Assembly: GCF_000711695.1 (NCBI RefSeq)
Contig: NW_013546988.1
Location: 86,264-150,263, forward strand
DNA length: 64,000 nt
Reading direction: 5' to 3'
Origin: Tilletiaria anomala UBC 951
Lineage: Eukaryota > Basidiomycota > Exobasidiomycetes > Georgefischeriales > Tilletiariaceae
Notes under the pieces: model-generated
Told to the model about the DNA's origin: nothing
Database searches by the model: none
What the model saw: only the letters and a program-made list of their open reading frames with translations
In this document: piece by piece, positions 1 through 15,108 of the stretch
Layout of the letters: every line of letters begins with the position of its first letter
Position numbering within the stretch: position 1 is the stretch's first letter
Translations under genes and position numbers: made by a program

Positions 1-1047
1 AGACAGATTCGTTTGCGGAAGGAGACGTTGACTAGGGTGGACAACACCGCTGGCATGATAGTGTGCAGCTCTGCTATGCCTGAAATGGCCGAGCACAGAG
101 GGTCGACTTCGACGGTCCGCCGCAAGACCGTCTACTCTCCGATACCGTTTGGTCCCATACGAGCGCCTGCTCGACTGGATGTGCGGCTATGGGTACTAGA
201 GCGCTCGCCTCCACCCGTCCCTCCTTACATTCCGTCCATGGCTGAGCCTCGTCAGAGCTTGGGAGACCTGCACAGCGGCGTCGTCTACGCAGGCGAGGAT
301 AACTTTGAATCGTCCACATCCAGTTTCCTACCATCTATCACGGCTTCGACTAGCGTAACGAAGCATCTTCAACCGTTCCGTGCAGCTTCTTTGACAAGTC
401 TTTCTAGCGCAGAGCCAAGTAGTCCGGAGAGCATCAACAACTTGTTGAGAGACGGCACCACACCACGTCGGAGCAAGACTTCGACATGGGTCTTACGAGA
501 ACTGGCCGACATGGATAGGGCGCGCGCCACGATGGGTCTGGAGCCTTTGCCTAGGCGATCGAGTCGCGCCGGCACTTCATCTTTAGTGTCAGCAGCGGAA
601 GGGAACCCTTGCGCAAGCTCTTTGCTGGAAGGGATTGCTCCGCGTCGAATGGCATTTGCCAAGATGCGCAGCCAGCCACACCTCTCTGCTGACATTGGTG
701 AACACGTTCTTGGTGCCACCACGACTGCTTCGAGCAGTCTGGAGATACCACGAGCTTCCCTGCGACGCGCGTCGGATCAATGGTTGCGACCGGTCTCACA
801 GGCGCTCTCGCCACAATTCAAGGGCTGGAACATCTTGCACGATTATTCACTTGCCTCTCCATTTATTCAGACATCCAGCTTCAATGCCGCAGATGAAGAT
901 GCCGATCAGCGGCCTCTGACACCCTTATCACCGCGACTGAAGCGACCTCGCTTGCCATCGATCTATGGTTCGCCTGTTCTGGGGGCTCGCCACGTCTCGA
1001 AGGCAGACAGGGAAGCAACACGATCGCGACCACCAACCGTCCATTGA
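1..1047 (+). CDS. Hypothetical Ser-rich protein, 3' part of a gene cut by the window edge
   Basis: The reading frame is open from the first base of the window and ends with TGA at 1045-1047, giving about 348 residues without a certain start; the first in-frame ATG is at 55, so the true start is probably upstream, outside the window. The protein is rich in Ser, Pro, Arg and Thr with no obvious globular domain, signal peptide or membrane segment. Repeated short Ser-Ser and Arg-Arg stretches, as in the stretches around RRSSRAGTSS and PRLKRPRLPSIYG, suggest a disordered, possibly phosphorylated or nuclear protein. I do not recognise the family. The long open frame supports a real coding exon, but splicing inside it cannot be excluded. 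Confidence 0.5.
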   Translation, partial: RQIRLRKETLTRVDNTAGMIVCSSAMPEMAEHRGSTSTVRRKTVYSPIPFGPIRAPARLDVRLWVLERSPPPVPPYIPSMAEPRQSLGDLHSGVVYAGEDNFESSTSSFLPSITASTSVTKHLQPFRAASLTSLSSAEPSSPESINNLLRDGTTPRRSKTSTWVLRELADMDRARATMGLEPLPRRSSRAGTSSLVSAAEGNPCASSLLEGIAPRRMAFAKMRSQPHLSADIGEHVLGATTTASSSLEIPRASLRRASDQWLRPVSQALSPQFKGWNILHDYSLASPFIQTSSFNAADEDADQRPLTPLSPRLKRPRLPSIYGSPVLGARHVSKADREATRSRPPTVH

Positions 1048-1637
1048 TTCGACCTCAATCGCCAGGAATCGCATTCTGATTTTCGCCTGCATCATCTATG
1101 GAGGCTATCTGCCCCGATAAGATCACTCAGCGCCGTCTCTCAAAGTACTTGCCACTGATCCACTTCTGGTTGAGACCTGCGCGATGGACACGCCTGCTTT
1201 TTCAATCACCCCTTCTGCAAGCTCTTTAGCATCAGTATTCCCGCGCTTAGACACCTTCCAAAAGCAACTTGGATATAATATTTGTACAGCATCATTCGGC
1301 GTGGGCCGACAGCAATACCGCACTCCAGCTACCAGCCAGGTTCAATCGCACAACGCTCAAAGCTTACATCATCGCATTAGTTAAAGTCGCACACATGTAT
1401 GTAAAAGCACTGCTAATACTTAGGAAACATTAGTGGCGCGTGACGACATTGGTACCATGGAGCAAGACTGCATCAAGCGGCATCGTTAGCATTGTGACAT
1501 GAATACGATCAAAGCAATGATGCAAACTCTAAACGCAAATGAAGCAAGCAAAGCACCGTAGTCGGAACGACGGTATTTGGATAAGGAGCATATGTGACGG
1601 GTTGTAAATGTTCCAAGCAGCGACTCTGACTGTATGT
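1048..1637. other. Intergenic spacer between two convergent genes
   Basis: About 590 bp between the stop of the unknown + strand gene and the stop of the - strand thioesterase. It should hold both 3' untranslated regions. I see only short chance reading frames and no RNA gene or repeat. Confidence 0.5.
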
Positions 1638-2699
1638 CTAATTGAGGAACTCTTGAATAATCTGCCTGTTGATGAACTTGGCAAACCGTGGCTCCACAAA
1701 AATGGCATGAGCCTCGGCCAGAACTTGGCCACTCATGTCCTTCAATTGTCCGCGCACGACAGCCTTGCGTCCCTTGGCTTCTACAAGGAACGATTCGACA
1801 CGAACAAATTGGTCCGCCATGGTGGGTTTGCAATAGTCGATCTCGAGGCGGGCCGTGACGCCTACGTTAGAGGGAAGCGCATGAAAAGCAGTGCGTGCGA
1901 GCGCTTCGTCAAAGATGGTCGCGATCAAGCCGCCGTGGATGACCCCGTCATGACCACAAACGGAGCGCCCAAGGTGCATGATGGCAATGGCGTCTCCTAT
2001 TGCTCCGCCCTCCACTCGGGCCCCGTGTTCAGTTTTTGTGAAGACAAGAGGCGGCGTTGCAACCATCCCGGGTCCCCGCAGAGTGCCGGCAGTCAGGGAA
2101 TGGCGCCTCCGCTCTTCTGGATAACGAGCGTAAGGCCTGCTGGCTTTGTAATGCGCTTCCATCAAGCCTTCCTGCACCACCGAGACGGGCTGAGCTGGAG
2201 ATGTCGGTTGCGTTGGTGGCGCTGGACTTGCGCGCAACCCGATTTCTCGCGTTAGCGGCAAGCGAAGCAAATGCTCTTCGATCTTATCCATTTGCGCTTG
2301 TCCTTCGGGAGAAGCTCGGTCAGGACGTGGCGGAGCTGGATCCGGAAATGCAAGTTTGACCAGCGCAGGAGGGTAGATGGAGCCAGCTGCGTAACTTCCG
2401 GCGGCAACAGCGAAGATGAGAGCGAGCAGAGAGAAGGCGCCAAGCCCCCTTGACTCTGTGGCACCGCTTGCATGTGGCGCTGCGTTTGTTGAATAAGTAT
2501 GACTCCATAGTTGGCCTCCATTTGAAATACCCAAGCGGGAGGTAGCGCGTGCAGGGGCCGTTCTTGTCCATGGTGTACCCGAGAGAGTGCCTGTGCCCTC
2601 AGGGCGACGGGGATGATTCGCCTGAAGCCATCTCGCCGGAGAGGAGGCCAGCTCCCGCAACGGCGCGAGGCATCTAAAGCAGGATACAAAGCCACGCAT
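1638..2699 (-). CDS. Membrane-anchored hotdog-fold thioesterase (PaaI/THEM4-like, Fmp10-like)
   Basis: Single-exon gene of 353 residues starting at the ATG at 2699. The first 80 residues are Arg/Ser/Ala-rich like a mitochondrial presequence and are followed by one hydrophobic helix (around residues 85-110, GAFSLLALIFAVAAGSYAAG). The C-terminal third is a 4HBT hotdog domain with the family motif HGGLIATIFDEALAR, where the Asp/Glu pair is the usual catalytic site, then a typical GVTARLEIDYCKP strand. Known relatives hydrolyse acyl-CoA thioesters; the presequence and helix resemble fungal Fmp10-like mitochondrial membrane proteins, so a mitochondrial inner-membrane role is inferred. It diverges from the Akr1 gene across a 495 bp spacer. 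The exact substrate cannot be told. Confidence 0.8.
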   Translation of the reverse strand: MRGFVSCFRCLAPLRELASSPARWLQANHPRRPEGTGTLSGTPWTRTAPARATSRLGISNGGQLWSHTYSTNAAPHASGATESRGLGAFSLLALIFAVAAGSYAAGSIYPPALVKLAFPDPAPPRPDRASPEGQAQMDKIEEHLLRLPLTREIGLRASPAPPTQPTSPAQPVSVVQEGLMEAHYKASRPYARYPEERRRHSLTAGTLRGPGMVATPPLVFTKTEHGARVEGGAIGDAIAIMHLGRSVCGHDGVIHGGLIATIFDEALARTAFHALPSNVGVTARLEIDYCKPTMADQFVRVESFLVEAKGRKAVVRGQLKDMSGQVLAEAHAIFVEPRFAKFINRQIIQEFLN

Positions 2700-3194
2700 T
2701 GCGCACTGGCTTGAGCAGATGGACTGTGATAAACAAAATTGTGGTCAAAGGAGAGAAGTTGTGACCGTGAAGAAATGATGCTGGCTGAAGTCGAGCTCTC
2801 CTAAGAAGATGAGCTCACAGCGTCTCCCTGGACTTTGGTCGAATGAGATTTCTTCGCCCGGTTATTATGGCCGAAGCGGATCTCGCGTCAACGATGCAGT
2901 GAGGCAACAGCATCTCCGGCAACCCTGTCTATACTCTCGACCTCCCCAAAGATTGACCAGTGGACTGTGTAGCCTTTGTTATTCCTCAATTATCAACAGG
3001 TGACGGCTAAACCGCCGCAGGAAGAGCTTGCAGAGCAGAGCTTCAGATAAATATCGGGGCGCCTACGAGAGACTAGCACTTCAGTGAAGTGCAACGCTTT
3101 GCGCGGGTTGCCATTTTGTCAAGCCTACCCTCACACGCTCTAGGCTGCTCGATAGTAAGAACACAGAGCTAGTGGGGCGCCGCAACGTGCAAGC
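2700..3194. promoter_or_regulatory. Divergent promoter region, thioesterase (-) and akr1 (+)
   Basis: A 495 bp spacer lies between two divergent start codons and must hold both promoters and 5' leaders. I see no clear TATA box and no reading frame of note. Confidence 0.5.
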
Positions 3195-5637
3195 ATGGCG
3201 AGCCCTGGCGCTGCGCCGGGCACCTTTAGCTCGTCCCTCGGCGCCAAAGCATCGCAGCCGGTCATTACGCTCGTTGACCCATTAGCGGCGGACGGCGAAG
3301 CTGGTCACGGTGCATCTTGGACAGACGCGTCATTTGGGCAGCAGCCGCCGTCACCAGGCATTGTCCCACCGTCACGACCTGAAACGCCGACGACAATACA
3401 TTCTGCTGCCCAAAGGGGAGACTTGGCGACCATCAAGTCCCTCATCGAGAGCGGTAGGGCGACCGCGCAGGATAGAGATGAGGAAGGGATCACGCCGTTG
3501 CACTGGGCATCGATCAATGCGCAGCTGCCCGTTTGCGTCTACCTGCTTGATCAGGGTGCCGATGTCGACGCTCTCGGAGGCGAGCTTGTTGCCAGTCCAC
3601 TGCAGTGGGCTGCCCGATCCGGTCACATCTATATCATTCATCTGCTCTTAAGCAGAGGCGCAGACCCGCTGCTCAAAGATGCGCAAGGATTCAACAGCTT
3701 ACACCTCGTCACGCATTCTTCCGCCGTCATGCCGCTTGTCTACTTGCTGCAACAACCAGCTTTCGGCTCGCATGCAGAGAGCAATGATCGCGATGCCCTC
3801 CCTAACAAAGACGAGGGCATTGATGCGGAGGATGCCCAAGGGCACACGGCGCTTATGTGGGCCGCATACCAAGGTGATGCTATTTCCGTCGAATTACTCA
3901 TTTTGCACGGGGCCTCTCTCTACACACAAGACCATCTCGGGCTCAGCCCGATGCACTGGGCCGTTGTCAAGGGCAATAGGCTTTGCATTCGGCAGCTCGC
4001 GGTAGCTGGAGCTGATATGAGCATGAAGCAGAATGAAGGCAAGACCCCAAGAGAAATGGCAATCGAATTGAAGTCCTTACCTTCGCTCGAGAAGGCACTT
4101 GCCGATGCAGGATATTGCGCAGATGGCAGCAAGCGGCGGGGGCCACTGAATCCACGCAACACCAAGGTCGCCATCTTGCTCCTACCCTTCTTCTTCCTCG
4201 GGTTGATCTTTTGGACGTTTTCCATCTTGCCGTGGTACACCGGTCTTCTGCTTGCGATGGCAGAATTCTTTTGCATGCATCATATTATTACTCGGGTGCT
4301 GCTAGACCCCCAAGAGGCAGAATTTATGCAGAAGTCGCCTTACTTTCTGGCGATTGTCAGCGACAGTATCGCTTGGGTCGGGATAGAATGGGGTGTCAAG
4401 CTCGTCAGAGGTAAGTGCTGAAAGCTTGCGTTCTGAATCTTTCTCTGATGTTACCATCTCGCATACACGCTCAGGCACGCCCGGATTGGCGATCTGGAAC
4501 CTCTTCTTCTTTATCGTCTTCCTTCTCTGCAGTTGGAACCTTCTCCTCGCGGCAAGCATGGAGCCTGGCTATGCGCTGCAACCGCAGACCGAGACGGAAA
4601 GGCGGCTGCTTGTCGAACAGCTTTTGGAAGAGTACAAGCTCAACGGGCAAAACTTCTGCGTCATCTGCATGTGCAGACGTCCGTTAAGATCGAAGCATTG
4701 CAAGCTCTGCAAGCGATGCGTCGCCCGACACGACCACCATTGCCCCTGGGTGTCGAATTGCATCGGCGCAGAGAACCACCGACAGTTCCTCGTCTTCATT
4801 GCTTCGCTCGTCGTCGGCATCATAATCTTCCTCTACCTGAGTTATGCCTATTACGCCGCCAACTTACCAGCCGACACGTTACCCGTCTCCAGCTGCATCT
4901 TACCCGCTTCAATATGCGCAGCCACATCATGGGACACGTTCCTTTTTGCGACAAGTGCATGGGCAGCGCTACAGCTCATCTGGACAATCATCCTGCTTGG
5001 CGCGCAATTATTGCAGATTTCGCGGCAAATGACCACATTAGAAGTCAGCAATCTAGGTCGCTACGGTTACATGGGTGGGAAAGGCGGCAGCTCGATGGTC
5101 ACGCAGTCCAATTTCATGGCGCAGCGCGCAGCCGCACTTGGCGCTGCTGGCAGTCTCGCTGCTGCAGCCGGCGGGCATGAAGATAGCGATGGAGACGGAG
5201 TGGCCGGCCGGGGGAGCCACGGTGCTCATGGCGGTCACCGCGGCGGCAAGCGTTGCTTCCTTGACGTTCTCTGCGGCGCCAGCAACTGCCTGCTTAGCGT
5301 CGTCGGACTGGACCTCTACACACGCGGGAAAGCCGGTGAAGGTCTGAAGCGCGCATCCGCCGCCGGAAATCCATTCGACAAGGGTGTGCTCGCGAATTGC
5401 AAAGACTTCTGGACGCGCGGTCGCGAGCTTGGGGTGCGGTACGAAGAGCTGTATGACATTCCAGTCGGCGGGTTCCAAAGCTCTTCCTACGCCTCAGCTT
5501 CAGCAGTTCGCCTCCCGGACGATGGACCAGGCGGCACGGGCCGTCGCTGGAGCATGTGGAGCGGTCTGAAGCAGGGGCTGGGAGGGCGTGGCAGCCGTGC
5601 TCGCGGAGAATACGAAGCAGTCTCAGATCAAGCATGA
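3195..5637 (+). CDS. AKR1: Akr1-type palmitoyltransferase (ankyrin repeats + DHHC)
   Basis: Two exons, 3195-4410 and 4475-5637, joined across a 64 bp GT-AG intron that splits a Gly codon; the product is 792 residues. The N-terminal third holds about six ankyrin repeats (for example [20 protein letters not shown] and [20 protein letters not shown]). Two or three membrane helices follow, then a Cys-rich domain with [13 protein letters not shown]; the DHHC is at residues 492-495. Two more helices and the TTLEVSN motif of the DHHC family come after it. Akr1 enzymes palmitoylate proteins at the Golgi and endosomes, including kinases anchored during pheromone signalling and endocytosis. The C-terminal 200 residues are Gly/His/Ser-rich. 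Yeast Akr1 has DHYC at the active site; this one has the canonical DHHC. Confidence 0.93.
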
Positions 5638-6335
5638 AGCATGTACCTTCCCCCGACCATGCACGGACATTTCGCATACGTTCACAATTGCACAAGCCAT
5701 GGCAAAGGGTACTGTATCATAATCAAGGTTTTAGAGACCGTGTACTATGCACAGTGGCGTTGAATAGGCCAAGAGGGCAATGATTGATCATGTCCCTTGG
5801 CAACGAAGAAGCCATGACGGATCACGTATTGGACGAAGCGACAAGAGAAATGGTGCGCGTGCGTGCCGGTGTGCAACCGGAAGACCGTCAGGGAATGGGC
5901 GGCAAAGATGCGGAAAGGAGGCAATGATGTTGGAGCGGCTAGGTTGTGCGTCTGTGCTGCAGCAGCAGAGCAGTTAGAGGCGCACCGAAAGAATGCGTAG
6001 AAGCAAGTGTAGCTAAAGGAAGGCAGATGGCGGGGTCTGTTTGGCGACATGCGTCTTTATTTGCCTCCATGCAGGCACAATCGCACGCGAGGTGAGACGT
6101 GTACGTTCTTGTCGCCATGAATAATCTATTATGTTAAATGGAGGAGAGAAGACACCACCTGCCGAGTATGGTTGAATGAATGGACCGATTTGATGAAGAG
6201 GCGGTGATACCCACATTGTCCAAGTGATGCAAGAATGAGAACGGAAGGTGAATACCAAGACCAAGATGAAGGCGATCCTGGAGGCGCAGATGCTGAGAGT
6301 CGGTCGGATCGGTGGAGAAATTGACTGTCTCCTCC
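5638..6335. other. Convergent intergenic spacer
   Basis: About 700 bp between the akr1 stop and the stop of the - strand membrane protein gene. It is expected to hold two 3' untranslated regions; I see nothing else. Confidence 0.5.
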
Positions 6336-8451
6336 TTACAGCCCGGCGTCAGTGTGGACCTTAGGCCGCCCTCGCTCGACAGCCTTGAGATCCTTGCCTT
6401 CGCTGGCGAGTTCGTCGCGCAGCAGGCCCGTTGCGACCGCCTCCTCAGCGCCGGAGGCATCCGCGCCGAGGCCTGTGCCCGCATCACTGGCACCAGCGCC
6501 GATCCCACCGTCAGCGTCGAAATCCGTCTCGTTCGGGCTGTTCTGGCCGCTGCCAAACACAGCGCCAGTAAACTCAGGCTTGCGGAGAGCGTTGCGGAAG
6601 GCATCGGCCATGCGTGTCGCTTCGTCCGAGGAGAACGGGTGCGAGTCGTGGCTGGAGCGGGAGGACCGCGACCAGCCTGCCGCGCCGCCCGCTGCTCCGA
6701 GTCCTGCTACTCCAGCACCGGCGACTGCGGCGTCGCCCGCGGCAGTGGCAGCGAGAGCAGCGTCATCCGACCCACGTGTGAGGGAGCCGTCGACGGCGTG
6801 CATCATCGGGCTGCTGCTGCCGTAGCTACCGCTATGCACACGCTCCCTGCGCTTGCGCGCGGCCTTGGAGAGGAAGTAGGCGCCGACAAGCGCGCCGACG
6901 AGAGCGATAAAGCCAAAGACGACGATGAGCGCGATGGCGTAGCTGGGCAGCGCTAGATTGTCGCTGCTGCCTCTGGAGTTGCCGCTAAGGCTCAAGCCGT
7001 TCGCGGCGGCGGTCGCGGAGGCTGTGACGACAGCACCGTTGGGGAGCGTCGTGGTGAGCACGGCGGCAGCGGTCTGCGTGCCGCTGAGGCCTTCTGAGCG
7101 GAGGCTCGACTCAATCGATAGGCTAAGCTGAGAGACGATCGACGCGGACGCGGACGCGACGGCGCGGCTGTCGGAAAGGGCGGCGGACGCGGACGAGAGC
7201 GACGCCGCAGCGGAAAGCGAAGAGGACGCGGCCTGTGCAGCGACGACGGATGCCGGGGGCGCCGTCTGAATCGCGCTGAACGTCGACAAGCGGCTGATCG
7301 TGTCCGAGTCGAGGCCAAGCCCAGCGGCGGTGATAACAAAGTAGAAGGGCCAGCTCATATTCTGGCCCATCGACAACTCCTGCGCGCGCGGCCGGTCCGC
7401 CCACCATGGGTCGTTCGGCGAGAAGGACAGGCGGCCGAGGTTGTTGTCCAGCGAGAGCCAGGACGTCTGCATTTTATCTGTGTCTTGCCGGTACAGGTAG
7501 ACGTCGACTGCGCCAATCTGTCGGAAGCGAGGGTAGTTGTTGTTCCAGATGAACTGGATCGGCAGCAGCAGCACCAAGAGTGGCGGTGATGAAGTAATCA
7601 CAGGCAGAGGGAGCGTGTGCAAAGCTGTCAGCATACAGTCAGACAAACAAAAGCACAAACAACCAGGCACCCATCTGTCGCGATGAGCGCAGCAGCACAT
7701 CATGCGATGCGCATACACTCACCTTGCTCCAGGATCCCTGTACGACCGTGGTATCTGACGTTGGGTAACAGCTGAGGACGTCATTACCTACGAAGCATTC
7801 GTTCTCTTGCGCCGTCTGGCGTTCGAGCATCATGCCCTCGTGGCCGCTATCGCGGAAGTACGGGCCGAGTAACTGCTCGCGTTGCTGTGCTTTTAATACC
7901 TCTTCGATTGCATGCTGCCCTCGCTTCTGCAGGAAGCCCTTATCCCGTTTTTTATTGCTGCTGATTCCATTGCTATTGCTGCTGCTGCTGCGACCTTTGC
8001 TTCTCCGCCGTTCTCGCTCGCTCTCCAACAGGGTGCGCTTGAGGGCGAGAACGTCGTTCTCGCTGCGCGCAAAGAAGGGCCCAGCAATCGTATCCTTGGA
8101 CGAGGAGGCTGTGTTCCGCCGTCGGATGGCCACCTCGAGCTCGTCCTGCTGCAGGACGAGGTGCTCGATGCGGCTCCCGTCCGAGTCGTCGTGGAGGACG
8201 GCGGCGGACGTAGCTGCTCGTGTCGGCGCCGGCGCTGGTGGTGCTGGTGGTGCTGGTGGTGGGGATGGCATGTCGACGACTGGCTTTTGGGCAGCCTGTT
8301 GCTTTACTGCACGAATGGAAGCGGCGGTGTGCTGCTTCTGTAATCGGTTCGAGGATGGTGGTGACGACAAATTGTCGCGGTCCTCGAGGTACAACTGTAC
8401 TTCTGCTGGCATGGCCAGCACGTTCCTTTCCGTCCCCTTTCTCTTTTCCAT
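6336..8451 (-). CDS. Single-pass membrane protein with Ala/Ser-rich stalk, unknown function
   Basis: Two exons on the - strand, 8451-7723 and 7553-6336, joined in phase 0 across a 169 bp intron; 648 residues. Residues 1-220 are Arg/Ser/Pro/Ala-rich and apparently disordered. A compact domain around residues 221-330 contains CYPTSDTTVVQGSW, FIWNNNYPRF, VDVYLYRQD and NDPWW, as in Ig-like ectodomains of some fungal surface proteins. An Ala/Ser-rich stalk follows, then one membrane helix (about residues 454-478, YAIALIVVFGFIALVGALVG), a KAARKRRER stop-transfer and a 165-residue tail. The layout recalls Mid2-like wall sensors, but there is no proven homology. Oddly, no signal peptide is visible; an in-frame TAG sits directly before the chosen ATG, so a further 5' exon spliced at that TTTAG is possible. 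Confidence 0.75.
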
Positions 8452-10610
8452 CTAAAGCTCTCCGGCACACTCTCCCTGCACGTCTAGCACGCTGGATGCG
8501 AAAGGAGGGCCCAGGGTGCCCGAATGCTTCTCCCGTAGACCTCCCGGCGTGACCCTGTCGCGCTCTACAATCTGTTCGCGTCCTTAGGGCTCGGATGTCG
8601 CGCCTGCACCCAATCTAGCTCCACCCGCAATGCTCGACACGGAAGCCTGGCCTACGTGCAAGGGTACTGTACACGCAGACCGCACTTCTGAAAGCCGAGG
8701 AGGCAGAGAAAGGCCAATTGCGGGTTGTGTGGCTTGGGACCCAAGGGGGTGGAGCCGACGGCAGAAGGCAGGAGGTAGGAGACAGGTGCGGTATGGATGC
8801 CTTTCGTGGTAGAGTGTCTGGCAGCGATGCCGAGTTCGTCCTTCCTACTACTCGAGCGCAGGAGCTGTGAGGTCCGTGGTGCACATCAGGGCGGGGCTGT
8901 ATGCTGGCCGGGAGGTTGGTCGATGCGGTGACGAAGAGCCTTGCCGCTGTATGATCCATCATCCCGTCATGGTTAATGATCCTTGGCTGATGAGAGGGCG
9001 ATGAGCGATGGACTGGCCCAGTCACAGCAAGCGATTGCGATGTGAAGCTGGCGCAGCAGGTGTGCCAGCCAACAGGGGGAAAAGAAAAAAAGAAAAAGAA
9101 AGAAAAAGGGAATCTGGACGCATCTCCAGCTGGGGCTATGTTGGATAGAAGAGGAGCGCGAAACCCGGGCATGAGACGAGTGTGCAGTTAATGCTGCTGC
9201 AGGCGTCACCGCACGAGTCTGTGGTGATCATCCAAACACATGTGACAGAACGAACTATACAGGTCAAGTGCCTGGTTGGCAACAGTGAGGCGGGCTCCCA
9301 CCGAACTTCGCTGACATCGAAATCGGTTCGTAACCAGAAGATGGGTCCTGGTCCCCTGGAGCATGCCCCATAGATGCCGAGAAGGAGGCACCCACTCACA
9401 TACATACACAGACATATCCCTTTGTTGGTTCATCGCGTTCAGCTGTCGTACACAGAAACCTCTTGGCCGCAACTGCCCCACCCATCGCTCATCGGCGTCA
9501 TCGCGCTCGGCGACGGGCCGGGGAGATGGAGGGATTCATTCAATTCGTGCAGCAGTACACGGATCTCTGGCCGCTCGTTCGATCCACTTCACTCCTGCCT
9601 TTGATTCGAGACGCCCCTATTTGCGGGTTGGACCTTTCCCAATATCCCTTCCCCCCTCTCTCCGGCGCTCAAGCAGAACACGCACATGGGCAACCCTAAT
9701 CATAGGACAACCCATACCTGCTGGGAAAGAAGAACAAGAATCGCTCCATTTCATCAAGCGGCATTCGGGTAGCTCACTCGTACATACAAAGCGCTTGTAC
9801 ATCGACGAGGATGTACGTACGTTGTAAAGCGCGATCAAACGTCATGTACGCCCGCAGGGCCCGCCCTGGAGCGCCATTTTGGAGCGCGAAACCGGAACCT
9901 GGGCTGCGTCAGTCAAATCAGTCGCTAGTGGTCGAGTGTTTGTTCCAAGACTACATCATCGTGAGGAGAGAGGGACAGGTGGGAAGTGAGAGAGAGAGGG
10001 AGGACGAGTACACGTTCACGCATGTGTGCGTGCGTGCGTCCATTCTCTATCCGTCCATCATCAACCCAGCCAGTCTCAGGCGCGACAGAGCGTTGGCCGA
10101 GGGCGAGCCTTGCAGAGGCGTCCGATGTGCGGAGCTGTTGGCGATGCACTGCGATGTGGCGGTGATGACAGGGGGCGCAGCACTGTGCTTGGCGGCGGTG
10201 ATGACGGCAGTAATCGATAGTCATGATGATGATGAGGTACGTGATCCTTGGCGGACAGCGGACGGCGTACGACGGGTGAAAGCGGTGTGTGTATGTATTC
10301 AGGGAGCTGCGAACAAGATCGGATCGTGGAAGCTCTCAAGCGAAAAAAGAGAATACGCGCGGCCAAGCGCACAGCCGGTCGGTTCCGCCTCCGATCGTTG
10401 AGCGACGTTCCAACAGCATAGCCAAAAGAAGAAAAACAGATGTGGTGGTGGACATGAAACTGAGGAAGGAAGAGTGTGCTGTGGGGTCGTTCTTGTCATC
10501 GCAGAGAAAAGCAGGACAATGGCATGGGCGGGGCAGGAGACAAAAGCTGCACCTGCTCGCCCGCTCGTGACCCCCTTTCCTGCCATTGCTGCGCTATCGT
10601 GCCTTGCTGA
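8452..10610. other. Long intergenic spacer with CT/AG-rich tract
   Basis: About 2.15 kb between the 5' end of the membrane protein gene and the 3' end of rho1, both on the - strand. A purine tract at 9078-9112 (pyrimidine-rich on the - strand) resembles the CT-rich tracts of fungal promoters and leaders. A short ATG-trinucleotide run lies near 10222-10235. Reading frames here are short and low-complexity, and none looks like a gene. Confidence 0.45.

Positions 10611-15108
<4,498 letters not shown>

Noticed and set aside
7832-8455. A 207-codon + strand frame with Leu/Cys-rich runs
   Set aside because: It is the complement of Ser/Ala/Pro-rich codons in the membrane protein gene; the hydrophobic run is a by-product.
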